Below are positions 11,113-21,180 of a DNA stretch of 64,000 bases, in pieces. Numbering within the stretch: position 1 is the first letter of the stretch; each line of letters opens with the position of its first letter. The position numbers were made by a program, and so were the translations under genes. Source of the DNA: Dreissena polymorpha. Taxonomy: Eukaryota > Mollusca > Bivalvia > Myida > Dreissenidae. The notes beneath the pieces are model-generated. The model did not search any database and was not told where the DNA came from. It worked only from the letters and a program-made list of their open reading frames with translations. The stretch covers positions 98,499,085 to 98,563,084 of the forward strand of contig NC_068362.1 of NCBI RefSeq assembly GCF_020536995.1. Direction: 5' to 3'.

Positions 11113-11915
11113 ACGGACTGTTCGAAAATTATCCTGTCCCATTCGCGCATGCGCAGTACGCAGTTTTGCATTTCCGTTGTATTGGGATAATTAAAATATC
11201 GATTGCAGCTGAAACTTTGTCTGGAGTTCCTTCCCCTTTCACTACGTAACAGTAAAAGAAGCAAGGTACCAGAATAGCTGAAACTGTGCGTAGAATAGAT
11301 TACTGCCATTATTAAAGCTTTGACAGGAGTCATAAAAAATCAATTTAGTATAAACGACACGCTTACCTCAATGGCAACTTTAATCGCATGCTAATAACAA
11401 TAAAGTTACAACGATATACACTTCCAGTGTCTGTTCTTATCAGAGCGACTCTGGTCCCTGGCCGTCTTTACCTTATATGGTAATCATAACCATATATGTC
11501 ACATCACAAACAGCTATAAATAAAAGAATGATTGTAATATGACCATCTATGCAGAAAGCGTAATCAAATAACGTGCGAGGGGTACCGAATGGAGAAACAA
11601 TAAAAAACAGCGTTGGAATAATCTCCCCTTCTGATTGCCCACGAGCTTTCAAACGGTTAGGATCCGGTATTGTATACGTTTGTGACATTGTTTTGAGATC
11701 AAGAAGTCATTTCGGCGCTTATATATTTCAGTTTTGTTTTTGAACTTGCAATAGCTATCTTTTAATTGTGATTTGGTGTATTTCGACGTTGTAAAGTGTA
11801 TAATTCAAAGTTGCATTCATTTTCGCGACCTAGTCCTAGTAACTCGGTGTGAGTGAACGAAGGATTTGTGTTTACTTTTCTCTTTAAGTTCAACTGTGTG
11901 TTTTATTACCCATTT
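11113..11915. other. Intergenic; CpG-containing stretch with an NRF1-like site
   Basis: CGCGCATGCGCAGT at about 11145 is a match to the NRF1 palindrome, which often marks promoters, but no transcript start is evident. Two open frames on the minus strand (11100-11333, 11473-11688) have no recognisable domain. Confidence 0.3.
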
Positions 11916-12504
11916 CAGGCTTTTTCCGCCCTATGCCACGGGTCCGAAATTCGGCCCCATTCCCAATGCAAATCTGGTTGTGTTTTTCCCAATTGAAAAA
12001 AAAAATCCCAATTCCAAAAAAAAAAAAAAAAAAATTTTTTTTTTTTTTTTAACTTTAAAATATATAAGTTAACCTGATCCGGTGTAGAAAATAGAAAGTA
12101 TTGCATAATTCAATTATCTGTTGCCTTGAATTTGTTTTAAAAACTGTAAAATATGTAAATGATTATTTAAGACTTTCCTTATTTTACTCAAAATGCGGCG
12201 CTTCGCGCGATTTTTTTCACTTCAAAAAAGGCCAGGCCTTTTCCCCAAATTCAGATTAAAAAACCTGCACTTATCACACATGTTCATAATATTTTGTAAA
12301 ATTTTAATATGAAGTTATTAAATAGTCATTATTTACCAGTTAACAGCTTCTTTGAAATATAAGAAACACTATTTACATGCGATAATTTTTCCCAATTGAG
12401 CCAATTTTGCGAGTATTTTTTTTTCCCAAAATGGGGGTTTTCACGGCGCGAAATTCCCAAAATTCCAGTGTGGCGTTTTCCCAAAATGGAGGGGAAAAAG
12501 CCTG
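11916..12504. mobile_element. Short TIR element, CAGGCTTTTTCC ends
   Basis: The 589 bp unit starts CAGGCTTTTTCCGCCC and ends inverted GGGGAAAAAGCCTG. The bases outside both ends read CATTT, a possible 5 bp target duplication. Inside lie poly-A/poly-T, a related internal palindrome AAAAGGCCAGGCCTTTTCC (about 12229) and repeated TTTTCCCAAAATGG words. No transposase. Superfamily unassigned. Confidence 0.5.
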
Positions 12505-12514
12505 CATTTTGTGA

Positions 12515-12822
12515 TCTATTAAAATCACGTGCTTCGCGCATTTGGAAACTTACAGTGTCTTTTACACTACTGCAATAATTGACGCTTATGATGTGATTAT
12601 AGTGACTGTGTGATATTTGCATTGATTGAACACTTACCAGTGGATTGCAATTTTGAGTGACACTTTAATACTAATTATTAAAAAACAGGTGCTTCGCGTA
12701 TTGGACACATACAGTGTGTTACACACTAGTGCAATACTTGACACTATTGACATGTTCATAGTGATATTTCACTGAAAACTGACCAGTGTATTGCAATTTT
12801 GACACTTATTGAGTATTGAAAA
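12515..12822 (+). repeat. Two-copy tandem repeat, unit about 160 bp
   Basis: ACGTGCTTCGCGCATTTGG ... TTACAGTGTCTTTTACAC ... ACCAGTGGATTGCAATTTTG recurs from about 12686 as AGGTGCTTCGCGTATTGG ... ACAGTGTGTTACACAC ... ACCAGTGTATTGCAATTTTG. Both copies are diverged. Non-coding. Confidence 0.6.
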
Positions 12823-13077
12823 CTAGTGCCTTTTAAATTGTGTGACCTTTATTTTTATAAAAACGTGATTGATCTGTTTTGTTTATATTCTTTTTATGTA
12901 GGTAGACACACATAGGACAAGTTTAGTCGTCCTTATTAGTCTTGTTGCAATAGTATTGTTAAGGTAGTATTTGGATTGTTAAGACTTGTCTTTTTATAAT
13001 TAGTAGATTTATTACGCAAGCTCTTTTGAACAGAATGCAGCGTTGTGTCAGGAAGCATTTTCCTTTTATTTTTTCAG

Positions 13078-13185
13078 GTGCCCAAGACAGGAGAAAAGTG
13101 AACCTTATTGCTGGGGACTCCAATGTTCATCGGATTAAGGATATTCTTCCTGACGATATAGCTGTCAAATACCTGCCAATCTCTG
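13078..13185 (+). CDS. SGNH/GDSL-hydrolase-like gene, exon with block I (GDSN)
   Basis: A 108-base open exon lies between a T-rich acceptor (TTATTTTTTCAG) and a GTGAGA donor, both phase 1. It encodes KVNLIAGDSNVHRIKDILP and continues to YLPISG. A beta-strand followed by GDSN and then HR is the block I signature of SGNH hydrolases, where the Ser is the nucleophile. The next exon (14327) continues in phase and holds block III. Bivalve genomes have many genes with this fold, often of unknown substrate. An upstream exon must exist because the exon enters in phase 1; I could not find it. Confidence 0.55.
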
Positions 13186-14326
13186 GTGAGAACATGTAAT
13201 GAAAATGGTATAGAACAGTAATTACAGTTTCAGGTTTGTTTCTATTAATGGTATCACATGTACACATTTTTCTAAACGTTAAAACGGAATGATTAATGAA
13301 ATAAACAAAAGGTTACCTTTTAAACCGTATCCATATGTCAGTTATAAAAGCGTCATTGACATCGCATTTCCAAACTGAAAGTAATGATTATTTCCAGAAG
13401 TTATATTCAGATCATAACCCATTTGTGCAATGACGTCATATTAAAACCAACTGTTCTTGCCGTTGTCGAATCATTGGGTACACGTTTTCTTTTTACATGC
13501 TGTACTATTTTATAACAAAGACGAATAAATATTGATCCCTCATTTCTTCAATAAGACTTCACCTGTGTAAATTTTTTTTTGTTTTCTACCTAACAAGATG
13601 TACATAAAAACGAGTATCTGTTTATTGAATTAAAAATGAATGCAGATGAATAAATGTCGGGAAAATTTTCTCATGCACGTTGTGCTGACGCGCGTCGAAT
13701 GTTCAAGACAATTCGGGGCATGATCATGCAACAAATAGCTGGAAAATTTTCCCGAGCACTGTGTGCCGACGTGTGTCAAATATTCAAGAAGGCTAGGTCG
13801 TACATGGTGTTTTGTTATGTTTACGCTGTTGTGAATAAGGGCCATCTGGCACACATGATACAAATGTATACGAGTCTTTTTTTAACAGCTTTTAATAAGT
13901 TTTGCAACATTGTAACGTAATGAACTAAAATGGTTTATGGTGATATCAACAGTCGATTAAATGTTTACTGTTTTTGTAAACATTTTTGAGAAAACACGAA
14001 ACACCACCATTTAAACGTGATACTCATAGTTTCTATAAATGATGTAATTATTTCATTTCTTTATACTTGAACAGTTCAAATTTCAAGTCCTAAGTTTCGT
14101 TTGTCATCAATATAAAGTTAAACTAATTTTGCTGATGTGCAATAATTGCGTTTTCTAACTAATTTGCATGGTTATTTTAAGCGTGTGGAATTTAACAGAT
14201 TGTAGGGAATTGTATTTGCAAACTTTTCATTTTAATCCTGAGGCAAAGCATGCATTTTCCTTTTGTATTCATTCATTGTACATTTGTGATTCATTTACAC
14301 ATACATTCGCTAACTCGTTTTCAAAG
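13186..14326 (+). other. Intron of the SGNH-like gene
   Basis: AT-rich, 1,141 bases, GT donor and AG acceptor in matching phase. A near-duplicate pair (GGAAAATTTTCTCATGCACG at 13660, GGAAAATTTTCCCGAGCACT at 13741) gives an open frame that is not convincing as an exon. Confidence 0.45.
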
Positions 14327-14453
14327 GTGCCACATTTTCTTGTGATCGTTTTCGTCATGCATTGTTGAGAGACTTGCGGATGATGGATGTTCAACAGCTG
14401 TATCTTCATCTAGGCTCAAATGACATTCTTACGAATAAAGCGGTGTTTTACCG
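14327..14453 (+). CDS. SGNH/GDSL-hydrolase-like gene, exon with block III (GSND)
   Basis: The acceptor CGTTTTCAAAG precedes GT GCC ACA, completing the glycine codon left by the 13185 donor. The exon encodes RHALLRDLRMMDVQQLYLHL followed by GSNDILTNK. The hydrophobic strand ending GSND is block III of the SGNH fold, in which the Asn helps form the oxyanion hole. The most likely donor is GTACAT at 14454, which leaves phase 2 and fits the exon at 18969. Confidence 0.55.
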
Positions 14454-14657
14454 GTACATAAACAATTATAAAAAAAGCTTTGATATTTAAATTTAATGTA
14501 GTTGTTTCCAATAACTATATAAATTTGCAAAACTTGCATTTTACATGGTTTATTCCTCAATGAGTCATGGAAACTTGCAATCATTGTAGACGTGTGATCT
14601 AGTTTCTAATTTATAAATAAAGCATTTCACAATATTTTCTATTATCCATGTTAATTT

Positions 14658-15850
14658 GACATTTTATGCCCCCCCCCCAAAAAAAAAACAAAAATGGGGG
14701 AAGCATATAGTCGCCGCTTTGTCAGTCCGTCTGTCCGTCAGTGCACAATTTTTGTCCGGGCTATTTCTCAGCAACTAATGACCAGAATTTAATGAAACTT
14801 TATGGGAAGCTTTACTACCAAGAGGAGATGTGCATAATATAAGCGGGTTCTGGTCGGATGATTTTTCACAGAGTTATGGCCCTATAAAAAAAATATTCTT
14901 GTCAGGGCTATTTCTCAGCAGTTAATGACCGGAATTCAATAACACTTTATGGAAAGATTCACTACCAAGAGGAGATGTGCATATTATCAGCGGGTTCTGG
15001 TCGGATGATTTTTCACAGAGTTATGGCCCTTTGAAATTTTCCATTAACTGTACATATAGTGCAATTCTTGTCCGGGCTATTTCTTAGCAACTAATGTCTG
15101 GAATTCAATGAAACTTTATGGGAAGTTTCACTACCAAGAGGAAATGTGCATATAATCAGCGGGTTCTGGTCAGATAATTTTTCACAGAGTGATGGCCCTT
15201 TGAATTTTTCCATTGCACATATAGTGCAATTCTTGTCCGAGCAATTTCTCAGCAACCTATGACGGGAATTCAATGAAACTTTATGGAAAGCTTTACTACC
15301 AACAGGAGATGTGCATATTATCAGCCGTTTCTCGTCGGATGATTTTCCACAGAGTTATGGCCCTTTGAAATTTTCCATTGTACATATAGTGCAATTCTGG
15401 TCCGAGCTATGTCTCAGCAGCTTATTACGGGAATTCAATGAAACTTTATGGGAAGCTTCACTACCAACAGGAGATGTTCATATTATAAGCCGGATATGGT
15501 CGGATGATTTTTCACAGAGTTATGGCCCTTTGAAATTTTTTATAAACTGTACATATAGTGCAATTCTTGTCCGGGCTATTTCTCCCCAACTACTGACTGG
15601 AATACAATGAAGCTTTATGGGAAGCTTAACTACCTTGAGGAGATGCGCATGTTATTAGTGGGTTCTGATTAGATGATTTATTTACAGAGTTAATGCCCTT
15701 TGAAATTTTTAAGTTGCTAAACCATCCATCGTATTATTTTGTCCAAAGTTATGCCCCTTAAGACGTTTACTTTTATCTGAATATATAGTGCAATATTGGG
15801 ATAAAAAAAACATTGTGGAGCATCACCCGTCTCAAACGGTTTCTTGTTTC
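14658..15850 (+). repeat. Family D repeat, six tandem units
   Basis: The head ATGCCCCCCCCC ... TGGGGGAAGCATATAG can fold as a hairpin and is followed by GTCAGTCCGTCTGTCCGTCA. About six units of 150-170 bp follow, each with CTATTTCTCAGCAACTAATG, AATGAAACTTTATGGGAAGC and TTTTTCACAGAGTTATGGCC. The tail is AACATTGTGGAGCATCACCC. It lies in an intron of the SGNH-like gene. Confidence 0.8.
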
Positions 15851-16011
15851 ATCATTTGCTGTCTTCAAATAATTTTACATGAAATAGCAAAGGTTTTATT
15901 TATGCGCACAATATAAACAATATAATAATACATATTTAATTGTGTAACTATTTTGATAGGTAAGTCAGTCTTCAAAGAAAAAGAACACAATTGTATACTT
16001 AACTCCACATT

Positions 16012-16260
16012 TTAATCCCCCCTTTCGAAGAAAAGTGGGTATTTAATTTTCGCACTGTCTGTCCGTCTCTCACACTTTTCTTGTCCGCTCTCTAATTCCA
16101 ATAGTTTTTTTATCCGATATTTACCAAACTTGGTCAGAAGTTGTATCTAAACAATATCTAGGTGAAGCTCGAATATGGGCCATGCCGGGTCAAAAACTAG
16201 GTCACGGGGTCACTTACTGCATTTCAAGGATTAAGTATGGTGTCCGCTCTCTAGTTTGGG
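16012..16260 (+). repeat. Family I repeat, short copy
   Basis: Head AATCCCCCCTTTCGAAGAAA then CTGTCTGTCCGTC; body GTCCGCTCTCTAATTCCAAT, ACCAAACTTGGTCAGAAGT and GGTCACGGGGTCACTTA. The same body occurs at 31400-31560, and inverted at 39220-39475 and 43130-43345. Confidence 0.7.
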
Positions 16261-16289
16261 ACTTTGCATTTGCATTTCTGGATTAACTT

Positions 16290-16618
16290 TTTTATGCCGC
16301 CGAAGGAGGGCTTATAGTGATCGCACTGTCCTTCCGTCTGTTTGTCTGATGTCTGTCTGGCGGTCACACTTTGTGTTTAGGTTTCGAAAAATGCTCATAA
16401 CTTCTTTCGTCGCTTCAGATGTAACATTCATATTTGATATGCATGTGTATATGGACAAAGCCTTTCCATACGCACACAAAATTTTTCCCCATGACCTTGA
16501 CCTTAGGGTCCGCATTTAGGGTTCGAAAAATGCATTTAGATTTCGAAAAATGCTCATAATTTCTATCAAAGCATTTATTGAGGGCATACGTCATCCTATG
16601 GAGACAGCTCTTGTTTAA
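16290..16618 (+). repeat. Family E repeat, short copy
   Basis: Head TTATGCCGCCGAAGGAGGGC then CCGTCTG words; body GTTTAGGTTTCGAAAAATGC and GCATGTGTATATGGACAAAG; tail TGGAGACAGCTCTTGTTT. Longer copies are at 61705-62540 and, inverted, at 50225-50702. Confidence 0.75.
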
Positions 16619-17114
16619 CAATTTAATTGAAAATAATATGTTGTCAACATGAAGTGTATATATGCAAGATCACATTCCCAGTGACAAAAACTCTTTAATT
16701 GTTGACTGTATTTTAGCTCGACTATTATATTTGAAATATATATAGTGGAGCTATCCTACTCACCCCGGCGTTGGCGTTTCAGTGAGCGTGCAAATGTTTG
16801 CAAACTACCCCAAAGATTTTCAATGTCCATTGACATATTTCTTTCGTATTTTGCATACTTGTTTACCAACATGATCCCAACCTATAATCAAGAGCAGACC
16901 ACTGTATCAAGCTTTTTGACATAATTATTGCCCCTTTTATACTTAAAATATGCATATTATTGATAAATCTATGTTAAATTGTGCGTACTATCCCAAATAT
17001 TTCCTATGTCCTTTGAAATATTGCTTTTATATATTGCATACTTGTTATCCAACATGACCCCAACCTACAAACAAGAGCAGACCACTTTATCAAGCATTTT
17101 GATAGAATTATGGC

Positions 17115-17939
17115 TAGTGCTGCAACAATACGCAAAAAAGCGTATTGCGATATATTGTCAGTTCAAAAACTCGTATTGCAATATATCGCAATATATTGCT
17201 TACTTGTACCAGAATTATAACTCGCAAATTACCCGATAATCCCGTATATTCCAGTTTTAAAGCAAATTCTGATAAATGTTTACTAAAAAAATGCTCAAGA
17301 ATAACACAAAACACAAACATTCACCAATTTTCTAAAATATCAAATACATTTTGGCATTTGTTACTATTTAAAGATGTGATGAAATTTCCAATCGGGCGTT
17401 TTTTTTCCCCACTGAACACGCGTAAATCGCCTGATGTGATGTTCCCGTTTAATACAACACAAATACACCCACACTTTGCACGCGACGTTCTACATGTCTG
17501 TATAATTTTCGCGCTTTGAGAAAAAGAACAAAGCACTTTTTTTATTGTCGCGTTAGCATTACATTTCGGAAGCGTGTTTCCGAAATTCGGATTACAAATT
17601 TAATAATGCTCATTTCAGAATCGAACGAAACATTTAGTTGTGCGTAATTAATTCAACGATAATTCGTTTAAAAGCATAGAATGAATGCTCCCATGTAACA
17701 ACGCTACTCTGTATAATATACTTTTTAGAATGCCATTTTTACGTAACAATTTATTTTTACAAAATACCGCTTTGTTTTGTTTACCTTAATATCATTATTT
17801 TGGATGGCTTTTCTGAACGAAATGTAGATGCATGTTTGTAAAATTTTCGTACCGGTATGACGAAAATCGTATCAAAATACAATATGCGGATTGCGTATTG
17901 CGATATATACCGATATACCGGTATATTGTTGCAGCACTA
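17115..17939. mobile_element. Non-autonomous hAT-like element with 8 bp target duplication
   Basis: Inverted ends TAGTGCTGCAACAATA and TATTGTTGCAGCACTA are perfect over 16 bases. Flanks are the direct repeat ATTATGGC (17107-17114 and 17940-17947), and removing the element restores GAATTATGGCCCCTTTT as seen at 18116 in the same family-B copy. An 8 bp duplication with TAGTG-type ends is the hAT signature. Subterminal CGTATTGCGATATAT words occur in both orientations. The 825 bp interior has no transposase. Confidence 0.85.
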
Positions 17940-18263
17940 ATTATGGCCCCTTTTATACTCAGAATATGCATATTATTGTTAAATCTATGTTAAAGTTTGC
18001 GTACTACCCCAAATATTTCCTATGTCCTTTGTCATATTGCTATTATTTTTTGCATACTTGTTTACCAACATGACCCCAACCTACAAACAAGAGCAGACCA
18101 CTGAATCAAGCATTTTGATAGAATTATGGCCCCTTTTTTACTTTGAGAATTGAACATTTTGCTTAAATTCACATAACTTCTTTATTTATGATAAGATTTT
18201 ATTAATACTTTGACAAAACAACACTTACCTGAATACCACAATGGATTCCACCCACGCAATACC

Positions 18264-18644
18264 AGTGCTCCAGCTAGGCCAAAATCGAAGGGCGCCCCGC
18301 CCTGCCCTCCTGAACCTCCGTCCTGACCTTCCTAGGGCCCCCCTGCCCTTAAAAAAATGTATTTTTTTTTGTTTTTTTACATATTATGATGATTTATAAA
18401 TCTCTTATTAAAACAATTGTAATTAATGTATTCCTCATTGCAGTCATTAAATTTGAATTGTTTAATGACGATGGGAATACTTTATTCTTACAATTATTAA
18501 AAACATATAAATTAACATGCATGAGGAAGCATTCTAAAAACGCCCACACGCTCAAAAGTGCCCTTATGACAAAATACTGCGCGTCCAAAGTGCCCTTTTA
18601 ACAACCCCCCCCCCCTGCCCTTTTCAAATCCTAGCTGCAGCACT
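18264..18644. mobile_element. Second non-autonomous element with 8 bp target duplication (hAT-like)
   Basis: Ends CAGTGCTCCAGCTAGG and CCTAGCTGCAGCACTG are inverted with one mismatch. The direct repeat GCAATACC lies at 18256-18263 and 18645-18652. The empty site is visible in another family-B copy at about 59485 (CAATACCCCACGC). The interior, 381 bp, is AT-rich with CCCTGCCCTT words at both sides. Related ends occur at 43755. No coding capacity. Confidence 0.8.
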
Positions 18645-18968
18645 GCAATACCCCACGCCCCAACCCAGAATCCCTGCTCCCCCCCCCTCCCCCCCAATTT
18701 TTTTTTCCTTTTTTATTTTTGAAAGATCCTCAGATCGACTAATAAATGACCACACCCCACGTTATACCCCCCTCTCAACCCCCCTACCACCCCATTATTT
18801 TTTTTCCTTTTATTTTTGACAGATCATCTAATAAATTATTGAATATGAACAATTTCCCCATGATTTATGTTATACTGTCAAGCACTCGAATAGTCGAGCG
18901 CGCTGTCCTCTGACAGCTCTTGTTACATATTTTTATTAATGAGAATGATTGTATTGAAATAATTTCAG

Positions 18969-19044
18969 AGATGTAGCTGACTTGTGCGATTTGGTGCATC
19001 AGGCCAGTCCAGACATGGAGGTTGTCTTTTGCAAAGTTTACTAA
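18969..19044 (+). CDS. SGNH/GDSL-hydrolase-like gene, candidate third exon
   Basis: AATAATTTCAG precedes an open stretch encoding DVADLCDLVHQASPDMEVVF and then CKVY. A helix followed by a PD-hydrophobic-strand segment is what follows GSND in SGNH proteins, and the phase fits a donor at 14454. The frame stops at 19042-19044 unless a GT at 19036 is used to reach a further exon. Confidence 0.4.
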
Positions 19045-19484
19045 ATAAAATACATTGAATTTAGTGGTTTGATAAAAATAAAAAAAGCCCAGAGCCAGTA
19101 GTGCTGACACTTGCAGTGTGATATAAGAAATGGCAAACATATTTTGAACCTTCTCCCATAACAGATATCTCCCTGTTAGCTAACAAACGTTTTTTTTACT
19201 GATAGTTCAGTCACATAAATGTTAGGGGACTGTCAGGATGTTGTTTTTTTAAATAATAATTATTGATTTAGTGATAAGAAATTATTGAAATTGTGTTCAT
19301 TGTTATTTGAACTAACTTTAGAAAAAAATAAAATTGTGTACATTATTTTTTGAACTAACTTGCTTACATTACATGTTTTCTTATCTAAGTTCATCTCAAA
19401 GATCTTGTTTAGTAGGTATTTATTGCTTAAAATGATGAAAAAATAATTGTTAAATATATTTTTATGTTTCACAAAGTTATATAT
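19045..19484. other. AT-rich stretch, no feature recognised
   Basis: Contains two near-identical phrases around ATTATTTTTTGAACTAACTT (19300 and 19345). No exon or dispersed repeat was recognised. Confidence 0.3.
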
Positions 19485-19620
19485 TTAAAGGAGGCGCACA
19501 ATCGGTGTCCATAATGCAGGGTTGTTTGCTCTAACGAAGACGCTTTGCTGAGCCACTTCTGCAGTCGCCATATCAAGCAACCAGAGACTGGAAAGAGAGT
19601 AAAATTAAGCTGATAGGCTC
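19485..19620 (+). pseudogene. Possible C-terminal remnant of the SGNH-like gene
   Basis: The frame starting 19501 reads GVHNAGLFALTKTL before a stop at 19549; another frame reads SHFCSRHIKQPETGKR. GVH followed by a leucine-rich helix resembles block V of the SGNH fold (catalytic His in a DxxH context, here GVH without the Asp). No good acceptor is seen and the frame is not continuous, so this is either decayed or wrongly read by me. Confidence 0.25.
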
Positions 19621-19892
19621 ACCAATGGTATGACTTTTAATCAATAAATTGTGTATGCTTGACAAGCATTTTATGTACAAATAAAGTAACAAAAAAGGAG
19701 GTCAACACATGCACTTTCCCATATAATGCTTTCTGTATCTTTTAGCAACTAATGACACGATTTTGTGTTGGCATACTCAAAATGATAGTTATAGCCCTAT
19801 ATAACTGGTATGCTCATTTTAGTTAATCTTACTATTTTGATTAAACCTGTTTGTTTTAGCTAGATAACTTGACAAACACAACCAGGATTATT

Positions 19893-19947
19893 TTTATGCC
19901 CCCGGATCGAAAGATGGGGGGTATATTGTTCTTGGCCTGTCTGTCAT

Positions 19948-19989
<42 letters not shown>

Positions 19990-20004
19990 TGTGTGTGTGT
20001 GAGT
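19893..20004 (+). repeat. Family G repeat, left half, ending in (GT)n
   Basis: Head TTATGCCCCCGGATCGAAAG and TGGGGGGTATATTG then GGCCTGTCTGTC, followed by about 50 bases of GT repeat. It has no body: the expected body (CCCAAAACTTTAACC, GCATGCACGTGTATCTCATG) appears at 29470-29845, beyond the 9.2 kb TIR element. Confidence 0.7.
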
Positions 20005-20255
20005 TTGTAAAACCTACCAACCGGGGAAAATCGTATGAATACACACCAACAAACCGGGGAACACCTACCAACCGGGGAATTCCCCGGTTGGTTTTAGGCG
20101 AAAATCTCTAATCTACGTGAATGAAATACCAAACTGTCAATTTAAGTTAGAAATCCAACGCCTTCCCCGATTAGCGGGTTTGTGGCGTGCACAAAATATA
20201 CACAAATCTTGACCATATTACAATCGAGTGTGTATCCAGGCTTATAACAGTTCCC
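20005..20255. repeat. Left subterminal repeats of the 9.2 kb element
   Basis: ACCAACCGGGGAA occurs at 20017 and 20069, the last followed by its inverse so that CCAACCGGGGAATTCCCCGG forms a palindrome. A variant CAACAAACCGGGGAACACC lies at 20046, and TTCCCCGGTTGCGC at 20251. These are candidate recombinase-binding sites. Confidence 0.65.
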
Positions 20256-20280
20256 CGGTTGCGCTGTTTAAAAATCATAC

Positions 20281-20355
20281 ACTCGGTATTTATATCATTT
20301 AGTGAAAGTCAGTTGGAAAAATGGAGTTTCGAGCGAACAAACGCATTAAACTAAG
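20281..20355 (+). promoter_or_regulatory. Possible promoter and leader exon of the recombinase-like gene
   Basis: GGTATTTATAT (20285) resembles a TATA region 36 bases before an ATG at 20321. The short open stretch (MEFRANKRIKLR) ends at a consensus donor CTAAGGTAAGT (20356). The phase does not match the next exon at 21857, so this would be an untranslated leader or an upstream open frame. Confidence 0.3.
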
Positions 20356-20582
20356 GTAAGTTTTTTTTATTATGTTTACAATTTTTAATTACTATTAAAA
20401 AGCGCTTTTATGTAAACGTTCAAGTAATACTGGAAGACGAATTCTAAAGATCGATTTATATAAATATCATTTGATTACAAAGCTTGTTTTACGGTACATA
20501 TTTCACGGATATATTTTATAAATATACGTTAAACAAAGTAGAGCTCTAAGCAGTTTTTAGCTCGACTATATATATATTTATA

Positions 20583-21180
20583 TATAATTAAAGTAAAAAA
20601 ACGTGTCTGGGATTTTAAATATATATTGATTTAGCCAACGCGTTTCGCATAGCTCATCAGGGCATAATACAATATATTACAACGTCAAAATGTCATGGAG
20701 ATAACGTCATATCAATTATGACGTCATAACGTCAATAAATATTAAATGAAATTTAATTTGGGTTTAAATACATGTATAAAATGTTGTTCTTTTGCTAACA
20801 TAGCTGAAATATTGTTCGAAAATAGCTTATAAAATGGAAATATTTTAAATTTTGGTTCATTATGTGAACATTCATCTAAATGTTTACTTAAAGGCATCTG
20901 TCTTGTTGAGGGGTCTCGCATTTGTTGTTCATGGACTGATCGCCTATTTCTAAGTTTATCGCCAGTTTGGCCTATATAATATTGTCTGCATCCATTGCAT
21001 AATAATACATAAATCACATTTTGTATATCACATGACATATTAGTTTTTATTTTGAACATTTTGCCATTAAAATCAAAAGAATTCCCTTCAATAATATAAC
21101 CACACAGGGCGCATCTAGAGTCATTACATTTCACTCGAGTGTGCTTGTTTGCATTGTAAACTTGATATATATATATATAT
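20583..21180 (-). mobile_element. Penelope-like element, 3' part with GIY-YIG endonuclease
   Basis: A minus-strand frame (about 21165 down to 20742) encodes paired cysteines (CNDSRCALCGY), then NVIYVLLCNGC, QYYIGQTGDKLRNR, SVHEQQ and a final KEQHFIHVF. These are the linker zinc-binding and GIY-YIG endonuclease parts placed C-terminal to the reverse transcriptase in Penelope-like elements. The reverse transcriptase itself is absent. The insert lies in the TA-rich tract of a family-B copy. Downstream on the same strand is a hammerhead-like motif. Confidence 0.8.
20634..20661 (-). ncRNA. Hammerhead-ribozyme-like core in the Penelope-like element
   Basis: On the minus strand the sequence reads CCTGATGAGCTATGCGAAAC and then GCGTTGGC. 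CTGATGA, a short GC-closed helix II and GAAAC are the invariant hammerhead core, and ACGCGT is self-complementary, as in helix III of the minimal hammerheads known in Penelope-like terminal repeats. Helix II would be very short, so activity as a monomer is doubtful. Confidence 0.6.

Larger units (their letters stand above)
16715..18925 (-). repeat. Family B repeat, full-length inverted copy carrying two insertions
   Basis: It begins TTTAGCTCGACTATTATATT ... GTGGAGCTATCCTACTCACC and ends GTCGAGCGCGCTGTCCTCTG ... CAGCTCTTGTTA, the reverse of the copy at 45944-47095. Between are tandem body units (CAAATATTTCCTATGTCCTT, CCAACATGACCCC) and the C-rich core. Two foreign segments with target duplications lie inside, 17115-17939 and 18264-18644; other family-B copies provide the uninterrupted sequence. 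It sits in an intron of the SGNH-like gene. Confidence 0.8.

Noticed and set aside
11473-11688. 71-codon minus-strand frame starting MSQTYTIPDPNRLKARGQ
   Set aside because: The start looks protein-like, but the second half is a random hydrophobic run and no donor or relative could be identified.
17145-17519. 124-codon frame inside the 17115 hAT-like element as a transposase
   Set aside because: No hAT motifs (no BED finger, no dimerisation block), and it is far too short.
20321-20355. Coding first exon (MEFRANKRIKLR) of the recombinase-like gene
   Set aside because: Its phase runs into a stop in the next exon; kept only as a possible leader.
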